Assembly (NCBI GenBank): GCA_017613485.1 | Contig: JAGADS010000182.1 | Location: 1-7,244 of the forward strand | Source: Treponema sp. | GTDB taxonomy: Bacteria; Spirochaetota; Spirochaetia; Treponematales; Treponemataceae | Direction of reading: 5' to 3' | DNA length: 7,244 nt | Shown here: positions 1-7,158 of the stretch, one piece after another | How positions within the stretch are numbered: position 1 is the first letter of the stretch | How the letters are laid out: every line of letters starts with the position of its first letter | Program-made: the position numbers and the translations under genes | The notes under the pieces: model-generated | The model's input: only the letters and a program-made list of their open reading frames with translations | Database searches by the model: none | Told to the model about the DNA's origin: nothing

Positions 1-1
1 A

Positions 2-1384
2 ATACTCGGTATTGTCTTGCTTCTATCGGCATTTTCTGTTGTCGTATATACAGGTGCAAAAAATGCAGTTCATCCGGATGAGGCCTTTGCCCTGAGCACG
101 GAGGAAAAGAATACTCTTAACGATTATCTTGACTCAATGTACCCGGAAAGGACTTCAATTAACCTAAGTCCGTTGCCTTACACAGTTACTGCTGATGCTC
201 CAAAGTTGAAATGCGGCAGTGCAATTCTTGTTGATACAAGAACAGGAAGCATTCTGTATGAGAAAAATGCAGATGAGGAGATACCGCCTGCCTCTATGAC
301 AAAACTGGTTGAGATGTTTGTCGTCTACAAAGCGATTTCAAGCGGAGAAATCTCACTTGATGATGAGGTTCCGCTTCCACCTGAGTCATGGGCACGTAAT
401 CTTCCGTCTGATGCCTCAAGAATGTATCTTGATGAAGGACAGCATGTAACCCTAAGGGAACTGCTTCTTGGACTTGCCATTGCAAGCGGTAATGATGCCT
501 CGATAGCGGTTGCAAATTATGTGTGCGGAGACATGGATGAATTTGTAGACCGCATGAACATGGTTGTCTCTGACATGGGGCTTTCTAAAACTCATTTCGT
601 GGAGTCCAGCGGTTACAGTGAGCTTAACCTTACGACAGCACGAGAGTTTGCAACATTCTCGCGTCAGTACATTAATCTTTATCCAGAGACACTTGAGCTT
701 TACCACTCACAGCCATCGATTACATATCCGCAGAGAAAGAATCTTCCCGACAGCCTGCAGAACAGCGCCACAGTCAACAGCGTAAAGCAGATGAACACGA
801 ACAAGCTTCTTGACACGATTCAGGGATGCGACGGACTCAAGACAGGATTCATATATGAAAGCGGCTACAACATTGCAGTCACCGCACAGCAGAATGGAAC
901 ACGTTTTCTTTCTGTGACAATGCAGGGACCTGGATCTTCAACCGCAGAAGGAAACAAATACCGTGTGCAGGACAACAAGGCATTGTTTGATTATGCATTC
1001 TCTAATTTTGCAGACTACACAGCTGATATGGCAGAAAAACCGCATGAGTTTACCGTGGGTGTTCTGGGAGGAAGTGCAAAATCAGTACGCCTGATTCCAC
1101 TCTATGATGAATCACTTACAGTTCCGTTTATTTTCGGTAATTCTCCGACAGAATCAGCATCAGCTGTAAAGGCATGGGCAAGCGTTCCAGATGTCATTTA
1201 TGGAGAAGTTGAATGCGGAAAAAGCTATGGCACAATAGAATATAAATTGAACGGGAAAACACTCAGGACCATACCGCTCGTTGCAGACCGCAGCGTGGAC
1301 CAGGGAAATATCATCGACAGGTTTTTCGGTTCTATTGAATATTCGCTTATCACGAAATTCCTAAAGAAAGACTCAGGACAGTAA
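2..1384 (+). CDS. D-alanyl-D-alanine carboxypeptidase (peptidase family S11, PBP5/DacA type), 5' end cut by window
   Basis: Removes the terminal D-Ala from peptidoglycan pentapeptides outside the inner membrane, which limits cross-linking. All three penicillin-binding motifs are present, numbering residues from the TTG at position 17: S93-M-T-K96 (acylated serine and base), S157-G-N159 and K275-T-G277. A conserved ASMTK context and the GCDGLKTGF stretch around the third motif support family S11. Residues about 335-425 fit the beta-rich C-terminal domain of PBP5-type enzymes. The last 25 residues (IIDRFFGSIEYS onward) could form an amphipathic helix that holds the protein on the membrane. The reading frame is open from base 2, and a hydrophobic signal-peptide core (GIVLLLSAFSVVVYTGA) is cut by the edge. 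The TTG at 17 lies inside that core and is not the likely start; the true start should be a few to about 20 codons upstream. Its stop overlaps the end of the convergent gene. The exact paralogue (dacA or dacF type) cannot be settled here. Confidence 0.94.
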   Translation: MLGIVLLLSAFSVVVYTGAKNAVHPDEAFALSTEEKNTLNDYLDSMYPERTSINLSPLPYTVTADAPKLKCGSAILVDTRTGSILYEKNADEEIPPASMTKLVEMFVVYKAISSGEISLDDEVPLPPESWARNLPSDASRMYLDEGQHVTLRELLLGLAIASGNDASIAVANYVCGDMDEFVDRMNMVVSDMGLSKTHFVESSGYSELNLTTAREFATFSRQYINLYPETLELYHSQPSITYPQRKNLPDSLQNSATVNSVKQMNTNKLLDTIQGCDGLKTGFIYESGYNIAVTAQQNGTRFLSVTMQGPGSSTAEGNKYRVQDNKALFDYAFSNFADYTADMAEKPHEFTVGVLGGSAKSVRLIPLYDESLTVPFIFGNSPTESASAVKAWASVPDVIYGEVECGKSYGTIEYKLNGKTLRTIPLVADRSVDQGNIIDRFFGSIEYSLITKFLKKDSGQ

Positions 1385-1391
1385 TTCCTGA
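1373..1391. other. Small inverted repeat over the two convergent stop codons
   Basis: TCAGGA (1373-1378) and TCCTGA (1386-1391) can pair across a 7-nt loop, and a second CAGGA follows at 1393-1397. The stops of both convergent genes lie within it (minus-strand TGA at 1373-1375, plus-strand TAA at 1382-1384). It could act as a weak bidirectional transcription stop. The stem is short and no T-run follows on either strand, so it is not a classical terminator. Confidence 0.25.
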
Positions 1392-3502
1392 ACAGGACAT
1401 ATTTCCCAGCCGGCATTCAGTATTGCGCTTATAAGCATGTCCAGGTGCTCGGTGAGATATGTGTTCTGTTCGCCTGTATTTTTACCGATTGTAATTGAAA
1501 TGATTTTACCGTTCTCAAGAGAAGAGATAATATTTTCTATTATGCTTCCTGTGGAGGAAGATGAAGAAGCAGGAACAGCGTCAACATAAGTGTAACCGCT
1601 TTCATTTCCTGCCATGCGCATCATCTCGTTGTCCTTGTAATCCGGTGCATGCCATAAAAGCGAAAGTTCTTTTCCTGTCGCCGCAAGGAATTCATCCTCG
1701 TTTCTTGCAAGTCCGCGTTTTATGAACTGTGCGTCAATCGTAAACATAGGAGAAAGCAAGTCTGCACTTGAATAGAAACTTGATGCACATTCAATTCCAG
1801 AGGAGGCAAGCTGTTTTGTCTCAAGGGGATAGCGCCTGATAAATTCACCGTTTATAAAGAAGGTTGTCTTGATTCCGAATTTGTCTATGTCTGATAAAAC
1901 CTTTGCAAGACCGTCTGCATTTTCCATTGCATCAAAAACGATTGCGATTTTTCTGTCCGCTTTTTTTGCCTGTGCTTTATTGGAGAACAAAGGATAAGTC
2001 TGGAGGCTTCCTGACAATGCGCGTATGTTTATGGAAGAGCCTGCGCTGTATGCCCTGTAGCGGCCGTTGCTTACTGTCTGTGACTGCTTTTTCCCGCTGA
2101 ATGAGCTTTCTTTCCACGTGGCTGTCTCTGAGTTGAATTCGTACCACTTGCTTCCGCTTGAGGCAAGAATCCTTTCGTTGTCAAAGCAAGATGTCTTGGC
2201 AGAGGACAATAGCAGAAAGTATTCTTTTGAATTAGACACATTCCACTCACAGATGGAGCTGCTTCCTCCAAGTATAATTGATGAAGAATTCTTCCAGCAG
2301 AACGAGACAATTTTTTGATTATTATATGAGGCTGTTTTTTTCCAGCTTGAAAGCTCGTAGACTGTAAATCCTGAGTCAGAACTGAATGCAATCTTTTTTC
2401 CGTCTGGAGAAATTATAGGAAGACCTGCATTTTTTGCCTGCACTTTAAGAACCGCATCTTTTTCTATGGAATAGGCGCTAGAGATTCTGCTTCCGTTTTC
2501 ATAGTCAAGGCTTTGAACCCAGAGAAGAGGTTTTTTGTCAGAGGACCAGTACACACAGGATTCCACGACAGATCCGTTTGCTGATGGAATGATGAACATG
2601 GAGTTTGCCTTTGCAAAATAAAGTCCCTGCTGAACGCATGAAAAATAAGTGACGATATTCTGCCCGGTAAGCGTAACAAAGCTTTTTCCGTCCTGTGCTG
2701 AATAGAGCTTGTCCTTGTCTGAGTCAAAGATGTATGGCAGGCGTGCTATGATTGTACCGTAACCTACGATTGGAGCATACATTGCACGGTTGTAAAGTTC
2801 ATTCTCATAGATTTTATAGATTATGTCATCATGTACATAGAGCATGAATTTATCGTTTGTCCAGCTTACACAGTTTATTGAGCCGCTTCCGATGACACGC
2901 ATTTCCTCAGAAAGAAGCTGTGGCTTAAAAATGGCATCCGGTGTTGCAAAATATACCGTCTTGTTTTTCTCATATAAAACTGTCTTTGAGTCAGGTGCCC
3001 ACTTTACAGGAATCCTGTCAAATTCATTCTCGCATTTATCAGATAAAACAGCTTCCTTTCCATTTAATATGTTCACAAGGGCAATAAAAGAACCTCCGTC
3101 CTCTGCATGGCGAATCACGCACATCCATTTTCCATCCGGGCTTACAGATGATGGTGGAGTGTGTAAGTATGGGGAAGTCATATTGTCCTGATTAAAGGTC
3201 CATTCAACTGCATTCTTTTTTATGCTGAATTTAGCATTTCCATACCTGTTCGTTACAAGTATCGAAGATCCACCGTCCAGCATATCGATTTTTTCCGGGT
3301 ATGCAGTTAATATGGAAGGCATTTTGTCGGATGATTTTTCTTCTATGCCTGCCAGAAAAAGTGAGTCAAAGGAATTTGAGTCGTCAGTGATGTTAAAAAG
3401 CAGGCGGTTGTCCTTGTCGATGTCGAGCGGTGTAAATGAATTTACTGCGGCTGCGTTGAACACAACTTCTGCAAAAAGAACAAATGCAAGTATTCTTTTC
3501 AT
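1373..3502 (-). CDS. Secreted TolB-like beta-propeller protein with a C-terminal degenerate polysaccharide deacetylase (NodB-like) domain
   Basis: A 709-residue protein. Residues 1-20 (MKRILAFVLFAEVVFNAAA) look like a Sec signal peptide, so it should be periplasmic or surface exposed. Residues about 25-505 are beta-rich with PD40/WD40-like repeats: SPDGKWMCVI at 121-130, WAPDSKTVLY at 168-177 and ISPDGKKIAFSS at 364-375. Residues about 516-709 follow the NodB polysaccharide deacetylase pattern: RKIAIVFDA at 517-525, GIKTTFFINGEF at 543-554, GIECASSFYSSADL at 569-582, WHAP at 617-620, and a final GWEICPVQELL helix. However, the second Asp of the TFDD motif is A525, both His of HxxxH are Ser (S575, S579), and the motif-5 His is T671. 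D524, the usual catalytic base, remains. I infer a non-hydrolytic, possibly glycan-binding domain. A low-complexity serine run lies at 646-650. The start is supported by a strong ribosome binding site. The gene lies 21 nt behind the LysM-M23 gene, probably in one transcript. The specific function is unknown. Confidence 0.88.
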   Translation of the reverse strand: MKRILAFVLFAEVVFNAAAVNSFTPLDIDKDNRLLFNITDDSNSFDSLFLAGIEEKSSDKMPSILTAYPEKIDMLDGGSSILVTNRYGNAKFSIKKNAVEWTFNQDNMTSPYLHTPPSSVSPDGKWMCVIRHAEDGGSFIALVNILNGKEAVLSDKCENEFDRIPVKWAPDSKTVLYEKNKTVYFATPDAIFKPQLLSEEMRVIGSGSINCVSWTNDKFMLYVHDDIIYKIYENELYNRAMYAPIVGYGTIIARLPYIFDSDKDKLYSAQDGKSFVTLTGQNIVTYFSCVQQGLYFAKANSMFIIPSANGSVVESCVYWSSDKKPLLWVQSLDYENGSRISSAYSIEKDAVLKVQAKNAGLPIISPDGKKIAFSSDSGFTVYELSSWKKTASYNNQKIVSFCWKNSSSIILGGSSSICEWNVSNSKEYFLLLSSAKTSCFDNERILASSGSKWYEFNSETATWKESSFSGKKQSQTVSNGRYRAYSAGSSINIRALSGSLQTYPLFSNKAQAKKADRKIAIVFDAMENADGLAKVLSDIDKFGIKTTFFINGEFIRRYPLETKQLASSGIECASSFYSSADLLSPMFTIDAQFIKRGLARNEDEFLAATGKELSLLWHAPDYKDNEMMRMAGNESGYTYVDAVPASSSSSTGSIIENIISSLENGKIISITIGKNTGEQNTYLTEHLDMLISAILNAGWEICPVQELLS

Positions 3503-3505
3503 TTA

Positions 3506-3512
3506 TCCTCCC
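3506..3512 (-). promoter_or_regulatory. Ribosome binding site of the propeller/NodB-like gene
   Basis: On the minus strand GGGAGGA is followed by TAA and then ATG. It is a near-consensus Shine-Dalgarno in the 21-nt gap after the M23 gene stop. It fixes the start at 3502 and shows that this gene is translated from its own site rather than by stop-start overlap. Confidence 0.85.
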
Positions 3513-3523
3513 TTCAGGCCTGC

Positions 3524-4717
3524 TTATTTCAGGAGAGTCTGGGGATCTACAAGGCTTCCGTTCTTATAAACCGTAAAATGCAGGTGAGGTCCTGTTGAAT
3601 ATCCTGTAGAGCCTACAAGACCAATCTTGTCTCCCTGAGAAACCCTGTCACCCTTTTTAGCGATGATTTTGCTCATGTGGGCATACAGTGTCTGATAGTT
3701 GTCGTGGTGGTTTATGATTACGTAATAGCCGTAAGTGTTGTTGTAGCCTGTGAATGCAACGGTTCCTGTCATGGCTGCCTTGATTGGTGTTCCAGTCGGA
3801 CATGCCATGTCAATTCCAGTGTGGTTTTTCCTTACGCCGGAAATCGGGTCTATTCTTGAGCCGAATTTTGATGTGAGTCTCCATGATGCGGTAATAGGAT
3901 AGCGGAATACCTCTCCCATTGCACGTTCAAGGGTATCGCTGTCGAGTCTTGCACCCGGAATGAAAATCTGCTGTCCCACGCTTAAAGTCGAGCTGGAAAG
4001 GTCATTTACGTCAAGAAGATCAGAAAGACTTACAGAGTATTTAGTGCTGAGTTTATCAAGGGTCTCGCCGGAAACTACGGTATGAAGAAGACCGTCACGA
4101 GAAGGAATGCGGATTTTCTGTCCCACGCGAAGGTCACGGACATTTGCAATATTGTTGATGCCGATGATTGTATCGATTTTTGAAAGCCCGAACTTTTTGC
4201 AGATTCCACCTACAGTGTCATTTGAGCGTACAGTGTAATTCTGGAAAGAAACAGGCTGCATGAAAGAAACGGCAGGAACTACAATAGCGTTTCCATCCTC
4301 ATCCAGGACATTTCCCCATGCGTCAAAATAGTTGTCATTATTCATGGCAAAGAGGGCAAGCGCACTGTCCAGGACATTTGAGGAATTGAAGTCTTCCAGG
4401 TTCAGGGAAACTCCTGTTGCAAAACTTTCACGGTATGATACCGCATTGACGACTTTTACCGGAATGCAAACAGATGCGACTGCGGCCGGAATAATCCACA
4501 TGAACGGTATGAATGATATGATTTTGCGTGTTACAAGCTTAAAATAACCTTTAGCCGTCAAGAACATGTTTTTGACGGTAAAATGCCTTGGCAGTGTAAA
4601 AGTACTGGTCTCATAGGATTTATATAAAGGCCTGCGTCTGTTTATTCCGACGAATATTTTCTTTAAGCCTATAGAATTATTATATTTACTGTTTTGCGTA
4701 TAATTTATGATTTCCAT
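3524..4717 (-). CDS. LysM-M23 cell-wall endopeptidase (LytM/lysostaphin-type metallopeptidase), membrane anchored or secreted
   Basis: A 397-residue predicted peptidoglycan endopeptidase. M23 enzymes cut peptide cross-links and take part in cell elongation and separation. Order of parts: a basic N-terminus (1-65), a hydrophobic segment at about 66-91, a linker, LysM 1 at about 160-205 (YTVRSNDTVGGICKKFG to VGQKIRIP), LysM 2 at about 211-254 (HTVVSGETLDKLSTKY to VGQQIFIP), and an M23 domain at about 278-397. The zinc ligands are all visible: H299 and D303 in HTGID, and H380 of HLH. The catalytic histidines H347 (in LYAHMS) and H378 are also present, so the enzyme should be active. LysM domains bind glycan chains of peptidoglycan. 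The start is uncertain: the ATG at 4717 is the first in the frame, just after a TAA, but has no Shine-Dalgarno. M51 at 4567 would place the hydrophobic segment as a signal peptide with possible cleavage after VVNA (residue 92). The gene diverges from lepB and leads into the propeller/NodB-like gene. Confidence 0.93.
   Translation of the reverse strand: MEIINYTQNSKYNNSIGLKKIFVGINRRRPLYKSYETSTFTLPRHFTVKNMFLTAKGYFKLVTRKIISFIPFMWIIPAAVASVCIPVKVVNAVSYRESFATGVSLNLEDFNSSNVLDSALALFAMNNDNYFDAWGNVLDEDGNAIVVPAVSFMQPVSFQNYTVRSNDTVGGICKKFGLSKIDTIIGINNIANVRDLRVGQKIRIPSRDGLLHTVVSGETLDKLSTKYSVSLSDLLDVNDLSSSTLSVGQQIFIPGARLDSDTLERAMGEVFRYPITASWRLTSKFGSRIDPISGVRKNHTGIDMACPTGTPIKAAMTGTVAFTGYNNTYGYYVIINHHDNYQTLYAHMSKIIAKKGDRVSQGDKIGLVGSTGYSTGPHLHFTVYKNGSLVDPQTLLK
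4555..4578. repeat. 24-nt near-perfect palindrome inside the 5' part of the M23 gene
   Basis: Arms CCGTCAA (4555-4561) and TTGACGG (4572-4578) flank a central AACATGTT (4563-4570), which is itself a palindrome. Only the pair 4562/4571 (G and T) breaks the symmetry. The centre contains the M51 codon of the M23 protein on the minus strand. It may be a binding site for a dimeric regulator, a hairpin in RNA, or chance. The sequence alone does not decide. Confidence 0.6.
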
Positions 4718-4727
4718 ATATTATGTA

Positions 4728-4756
4728 TCGACATTCTTTTCTTTCCATATTAGAAT
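4728..4756 (+). promoter_or_regulatory. Predicted sigma70-type promoter for lepB-ftsI
   Basis: TCGACA at 4728-4733 and TAGAAT at 4751-4756 are separated by exactly 17 nt, close to the TTGACA/TATAAT consensus. They lie in the 63-bp gap between the divergent M23 and lepB genes. Transcription would start near 4763, giving a short leader of about 18 nt before the lepB ATG. I found no equally good promoter facing the M23 gene in this gap. Confidence 0.5.
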
Positions 4757-4762
4757 AATTCC

Positions 4763-4767
4763 GAGGA
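4763..4767 (+). promoter_or_regulatory. Candidate ribosome binding site of lepB
   Basis: GAGGA lies 13 nt before the ATG at 4781, which is rather far for a Shine-Dalgarno. No alternative in-frame start exists between the upstream in-frame stop (TAG at 4751) and this ATG, so the start holds despite the weak spacing. Confidence 0.4.
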
Positions 4768-4780
4768 TTACGCTGAAAAT

Positions 4781-5287
4781 ATGAAACCATTTTTACGAAA
4801 ATATGTTTTATACGGACTGATTTTGGGAGTCATGACGGCTGTTTTTCTTAGGATTTTTGTATTTGAATTCCTGCGTGTTGAAGGTGTATCAATGGAACCG
4901 GCTTTTATGGACGGAAGTACTGTCTGTGTGAACAAACTGGCATACGGCCTGGATATTCCTTTTGGTGACAGTCAGTTATTCAGCTGGAGTAGCCCTAAGG
5001 TCGGGGATGTCGTGGTCTTTATGATGGAAGGAAACATGGTGGTAAAGCGTTGTGCGGCAATTTCCGGTATGCCACTGGATTATTCTTTTGATTCGGGATA
5101 TAATCTTTACGCGGGTGGAAAGTCGTATTCACTTACGGCCCTACAGTATCATCTTATGGCGGGAAACATTCAGGTTCCAGAGGGGACAATCCTTGCAATC
5201 GGTGATAACGAGGCAAAATCAATTGATTCAAGAGATTATGGTTTTGTTCCCGAAAAAAACATTTTGGGTAGAATAATATGCAGATAA
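4781..5287 (+). CDS. lepB: Signal peptidase I (family S26)
   Basis: A 168-residue membrane-bound serine protease that cleaves Sec and Tat signal peptides from exported proteins on the outer face of the inner membrane. One N-terminal transmembrane segment (about residues 9-30) is followed by the family boxes in order: VEGVSMEP with nucleophile S37, PKVGDVVVF at 72-80, VVKRCAAISG with general base K89, and GDNEAKSIDSRDYG at 141-154 (S147, D149, R151). All catalytic and structural residues are present, so it should be active. It is compact, like Gram-positive and other short forms, and lacks the second membrane segment and large insert of E. coli LepB. The next gene starts inside its last codons, so lepB and the PBP gene form an operon. 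Signal peptidase may process products of several nearby genes, but that is inference. Confidence 0.95.
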   Translation: MKPFLRKYVLYGLILGVMTAVFLRIFVFEFLRVEGVSMEPAFMDGSTVCVNKLAYGLDIPFGDSQLFSWSSPKVGDVVVFMMEGNMVVKRCAAISGMPLDYSFDSGYNLYAGGKSYSLTALQYHLMAGNIQVPEGTILAIGDNEAKSIDSRDYGFVPEKNILGRIICR

Positions 5288-7158
5288 ACGGGTACTTAAA
5301 GAAGGGGAGAGTAATAGTATTTCTTGTATTCTCCATTCTGCTGCTTGTTATTATATTTATTTCATATTCAAAGCTGTCAGTGAAACCTCAGGCTCCTATT
5401 GCTCCATCTGCACCCACAGTTGAACGCGGTTCCATAGTTGACAGGAACGGAAAGCCTGTTGCAGTTCCTACCCGATTCTATCATTTTGGCGTTACTCCAA
5501 AGATGATAAATGATCCTGCAACTTTTGCATCGGTAATGGCTCCAGTACTCGAAATGCCTGCTGAAGAAATCGTTTCAATAATCGAAAGTAAAAAGGATGC
5601 TCAGTTTACTTTCATCAAGAAAAAAATAACACAGAATCAGTATGACGAGCTTTATGAGCTTGCCAAGCAGAATGACTGGTCTGTTTTCTGCCGTTTTGAT
5701 GCAATACCGTGGCGTGTATATCCGATGAACGACCTTGCAAGTCAGCTTATAGGCTACATGGGAACCGAGCAGAAGGGCTGGAGCGGAATAGAATTGAGCC
5801 AGCAGGAACTTCTTAGCCCGGATGTAAGCACTGCGGAACCCGGAACTACGGTCTACGGAAAGAACATCTATCTTACAATCGATGCAAACCTTCAGTACAA
5901 GCTGGAGAAAATTGCCAAGGAGTCAATGGAGGAAACCCAGGCGGAAAGCTTCATGCTAATTGCATGTGATGCAAAATCAGGGGAAATCCTCTCTTACATA
6001 AGCCTCCCGTCCGTAAACCTTAACGACTATTCAAGTGCAACGGATTCCCAGAAAATCGACCGGCCTGCAGTCTACAGCTACGAGCCTGGAAGCGTTTTCA
6101 AGATTTTTACGGCGGCATCATATCTTGATTCAGGTGTAATTACTCAGGACACTCTTTTCTTATGTGACGGACTTTATACTAGGACAACCGGATTGAATGA
6201 GGTAATCAACATTCACTGTCTTGACCACCACGGATATCAGACTGTACGCGGAGCCCTTGAGCTTTCATGCAACGATGTCTTTGCACAGATGAGCGACCTT
6301 CTTCCTACTGATCAGTTCCTGTCATACATCCATAAATTCGGCTTCGGTTCAATTACTGGTGTGGAGCTTCCTTACGAGGAGGACGGTTTTGTAAAAAGTC
6401 CCACGGATGCAAGCTGGTCTGCACGTACAAAGGCAACAATGTCAATCGGTCAGGAGCTTATGGTTACGGCACTTCAGATGGTTCAGGCGGCTGGTGTGAT
6501 TGCAAACGACGGCCTTCCGCTCAAGCTTTCGTTTATCAAGAAGATTACGGACAAGGATGGTAACATTGAGTATACGCATACCCCTGAGTATGGAAACCGT
6601 GTCCTGAAAAGCTCAACCGCAAGATACATCTTAAGCTGCATGGAGACCACCGCGGAAAAGGGAACTGGAACAAAGGCTGCCCTTGGTGACATATCAATCG
6701 GCGTTAAGACAGGAACTGCACAGATGGCGGTAAACGGAGTCTACAGTGACACAGACTTTATCTCTAACTGTATGGCGATTTTCCCGATAGAAGACCCGCA
6801 GATTGTCCTCTACATCGTGATTGAAAAGGCAAAGGGAGAGACCTACGCAGGCCGTATCGTAGCACCTGTAATACGTATTGCGGCAGATGAAATCATAGAC
6901 CACCTTGGAATGACACGCGAGGGAGCACCTGCACTTGAGCATTCCGGCATGGTGTCAATCACCGAGAATACACCTATAACAATGGGTACTTCAGTTCCAA
7001 GCTTCATCGGAAGACCCAAACGAGACATTCTTCCGCTTATCGAGAATGACAGGAACATTTCATTTATTTTCCACGGAGAAGGATGGGTAAAAGCCCAGAG
7101 CCCTGAACCAGGAACCCCGCTCACGGAGAACACGACAATTGAACTCTACCTGGAATAA
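5278..7158 (+). CDS. ftsI: Class B penicillin-binding protein (FtsI/PBP2-like transpeptidase) with a C-terminal PASTA domain
   Basis: A 626-residue D,D-transpeptidase that cross-links peptidoglycan, probably at the division septum. A short cytoplasmic tail (KKGR) precedes one membrane segment at about 11-30. The PBP dimerisation domain follows, with the typical VERGSIVDRNGKPVA at 48-62. The transpeptidase domain has S272-V-F-K275 (in EPGSVFK), S330-C-N332 and K477-T-G479. Residues about 573-626 match a PASTA domain, starting VPSFIGRPKRDILPLI and ending with the usual PGTPLTENTTIELYLE pattern. There is no transglycosylase domain, hence class B. The ATG at 5278 overlaps the lepB stop by 10 nt, which implies translational coupling; a weak GGGTAG precedes it. 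The gene after it probably begins inside its last codons. FtsI is favoured over an elongation PBP2 by the PASTA domain and overall form, but without the usual mraW/ftsL/mur neighbours the septal role is not proven. Confidence 0.93.
   Translation: MQINGYLKKGRVIVFLVFSILLLVIIFISYSKLSVKPQAPIAPSAPTVERGSIVDRNGKPVAVPTRFYHFGVTPKMINDPATFASVMAPVLEMPAEEIVSIIESKKDAQFTFIKKKITQNQYDELYELAKQNDWSVFCRFDAIPWRVYPMNDLASQLIGYMGTEQKGWSGIELSQQELLSPDVSTAEPGTTVYGKNIYLTIDANLQYKLEKIAKESMEETQAESFMLIACDAKSGEILSYISLPSVNLNDYSSATDSQKIDRPAVYSYEPGSVFKIFTAASYLDSGVITQDTLFLCDGLYTRTTGLNEVINIHCLDHHGYQTVRGALELSCNDVFAQMSDLLPTDQFLSYIHKFGFGSITGVELPYEEDGFVKSPTDASWSARTKATMSIGQELMVTALQMVQAAGVIANDGLPLKLSFIKKITDKDGNIEYTHTPEYGNRVLKSSTARYILSCMETTAEKGTGTKAALGDISIGVKTGTAQMAVNGVYSDTDFISNCMAIFPIEDPQIVLYIVIEKAKGETYAGRIVAPVIRIAADEIIDHLGMTREGAPALEHSGMVSITENTPITMGTSVPSFIGRPKRDILPLIENDRNISFIFHGEGWVKAQSPEPGTPLTENTTIELYLE
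7125..7129 (+). promoter_or_regulatory. Shine-Dalgarno that supports a TTG start for the last gene
   Basis: GGAGA within the end of the PBP gene lies 9 nt before TTG at 7139. The only later ATG in that frame (7202) has no purine-rich sequence before it, so the TTG is the better start. Confidence 0.55.

Noticed and set aside
1545..1575. Repetitive purine/pyrimidine stretch (GGAGGAAG, GATGAAGAAG) that looks like a simple repeat or strong ribosome binding site
   Set aside because: It encodes the serine run at residues 646-650 of the propeller/NodB-like protein on the minus strand. No plus-strand gene follows.
2067..2391. Overlapping open frames on both strands inside the propeller region
   Set aside because: They are alternative frames of the 709-residue gene, with serine- and histidine-rich composition typical of out-of-frame translation and no start signals.
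3222..3569. 115-codon open frame on the plus strand across the gap between the two minus-strand genes
   Set aside because: It is antisense to the N-terminus of the propeller protein and the end of the M23 gene, has no Shine-Dalgarno and resembles no family. The minus-strand genes have clear domains and a strong ribosome binding site.
3956..4240. Two similar DNA segments near 3960 and 4105 with shared CTGTCCCACGC
   Set aside because: They encode the ends of the two LysM domains (VGQQIFIP and VGQKIRIP), so this is ordinary domain duplication and not a mobile or CRISPR-like repeat.
4699..4704. Perfect TATAAT on the plus strand, upstream of lepB
   Set aside because: No reasonable -35 box at 16-18 nt, and it is 77 nt before lepB while a better-spaced pair exists at 4728-4756. 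It may simply reflect the AT-rich sequence.
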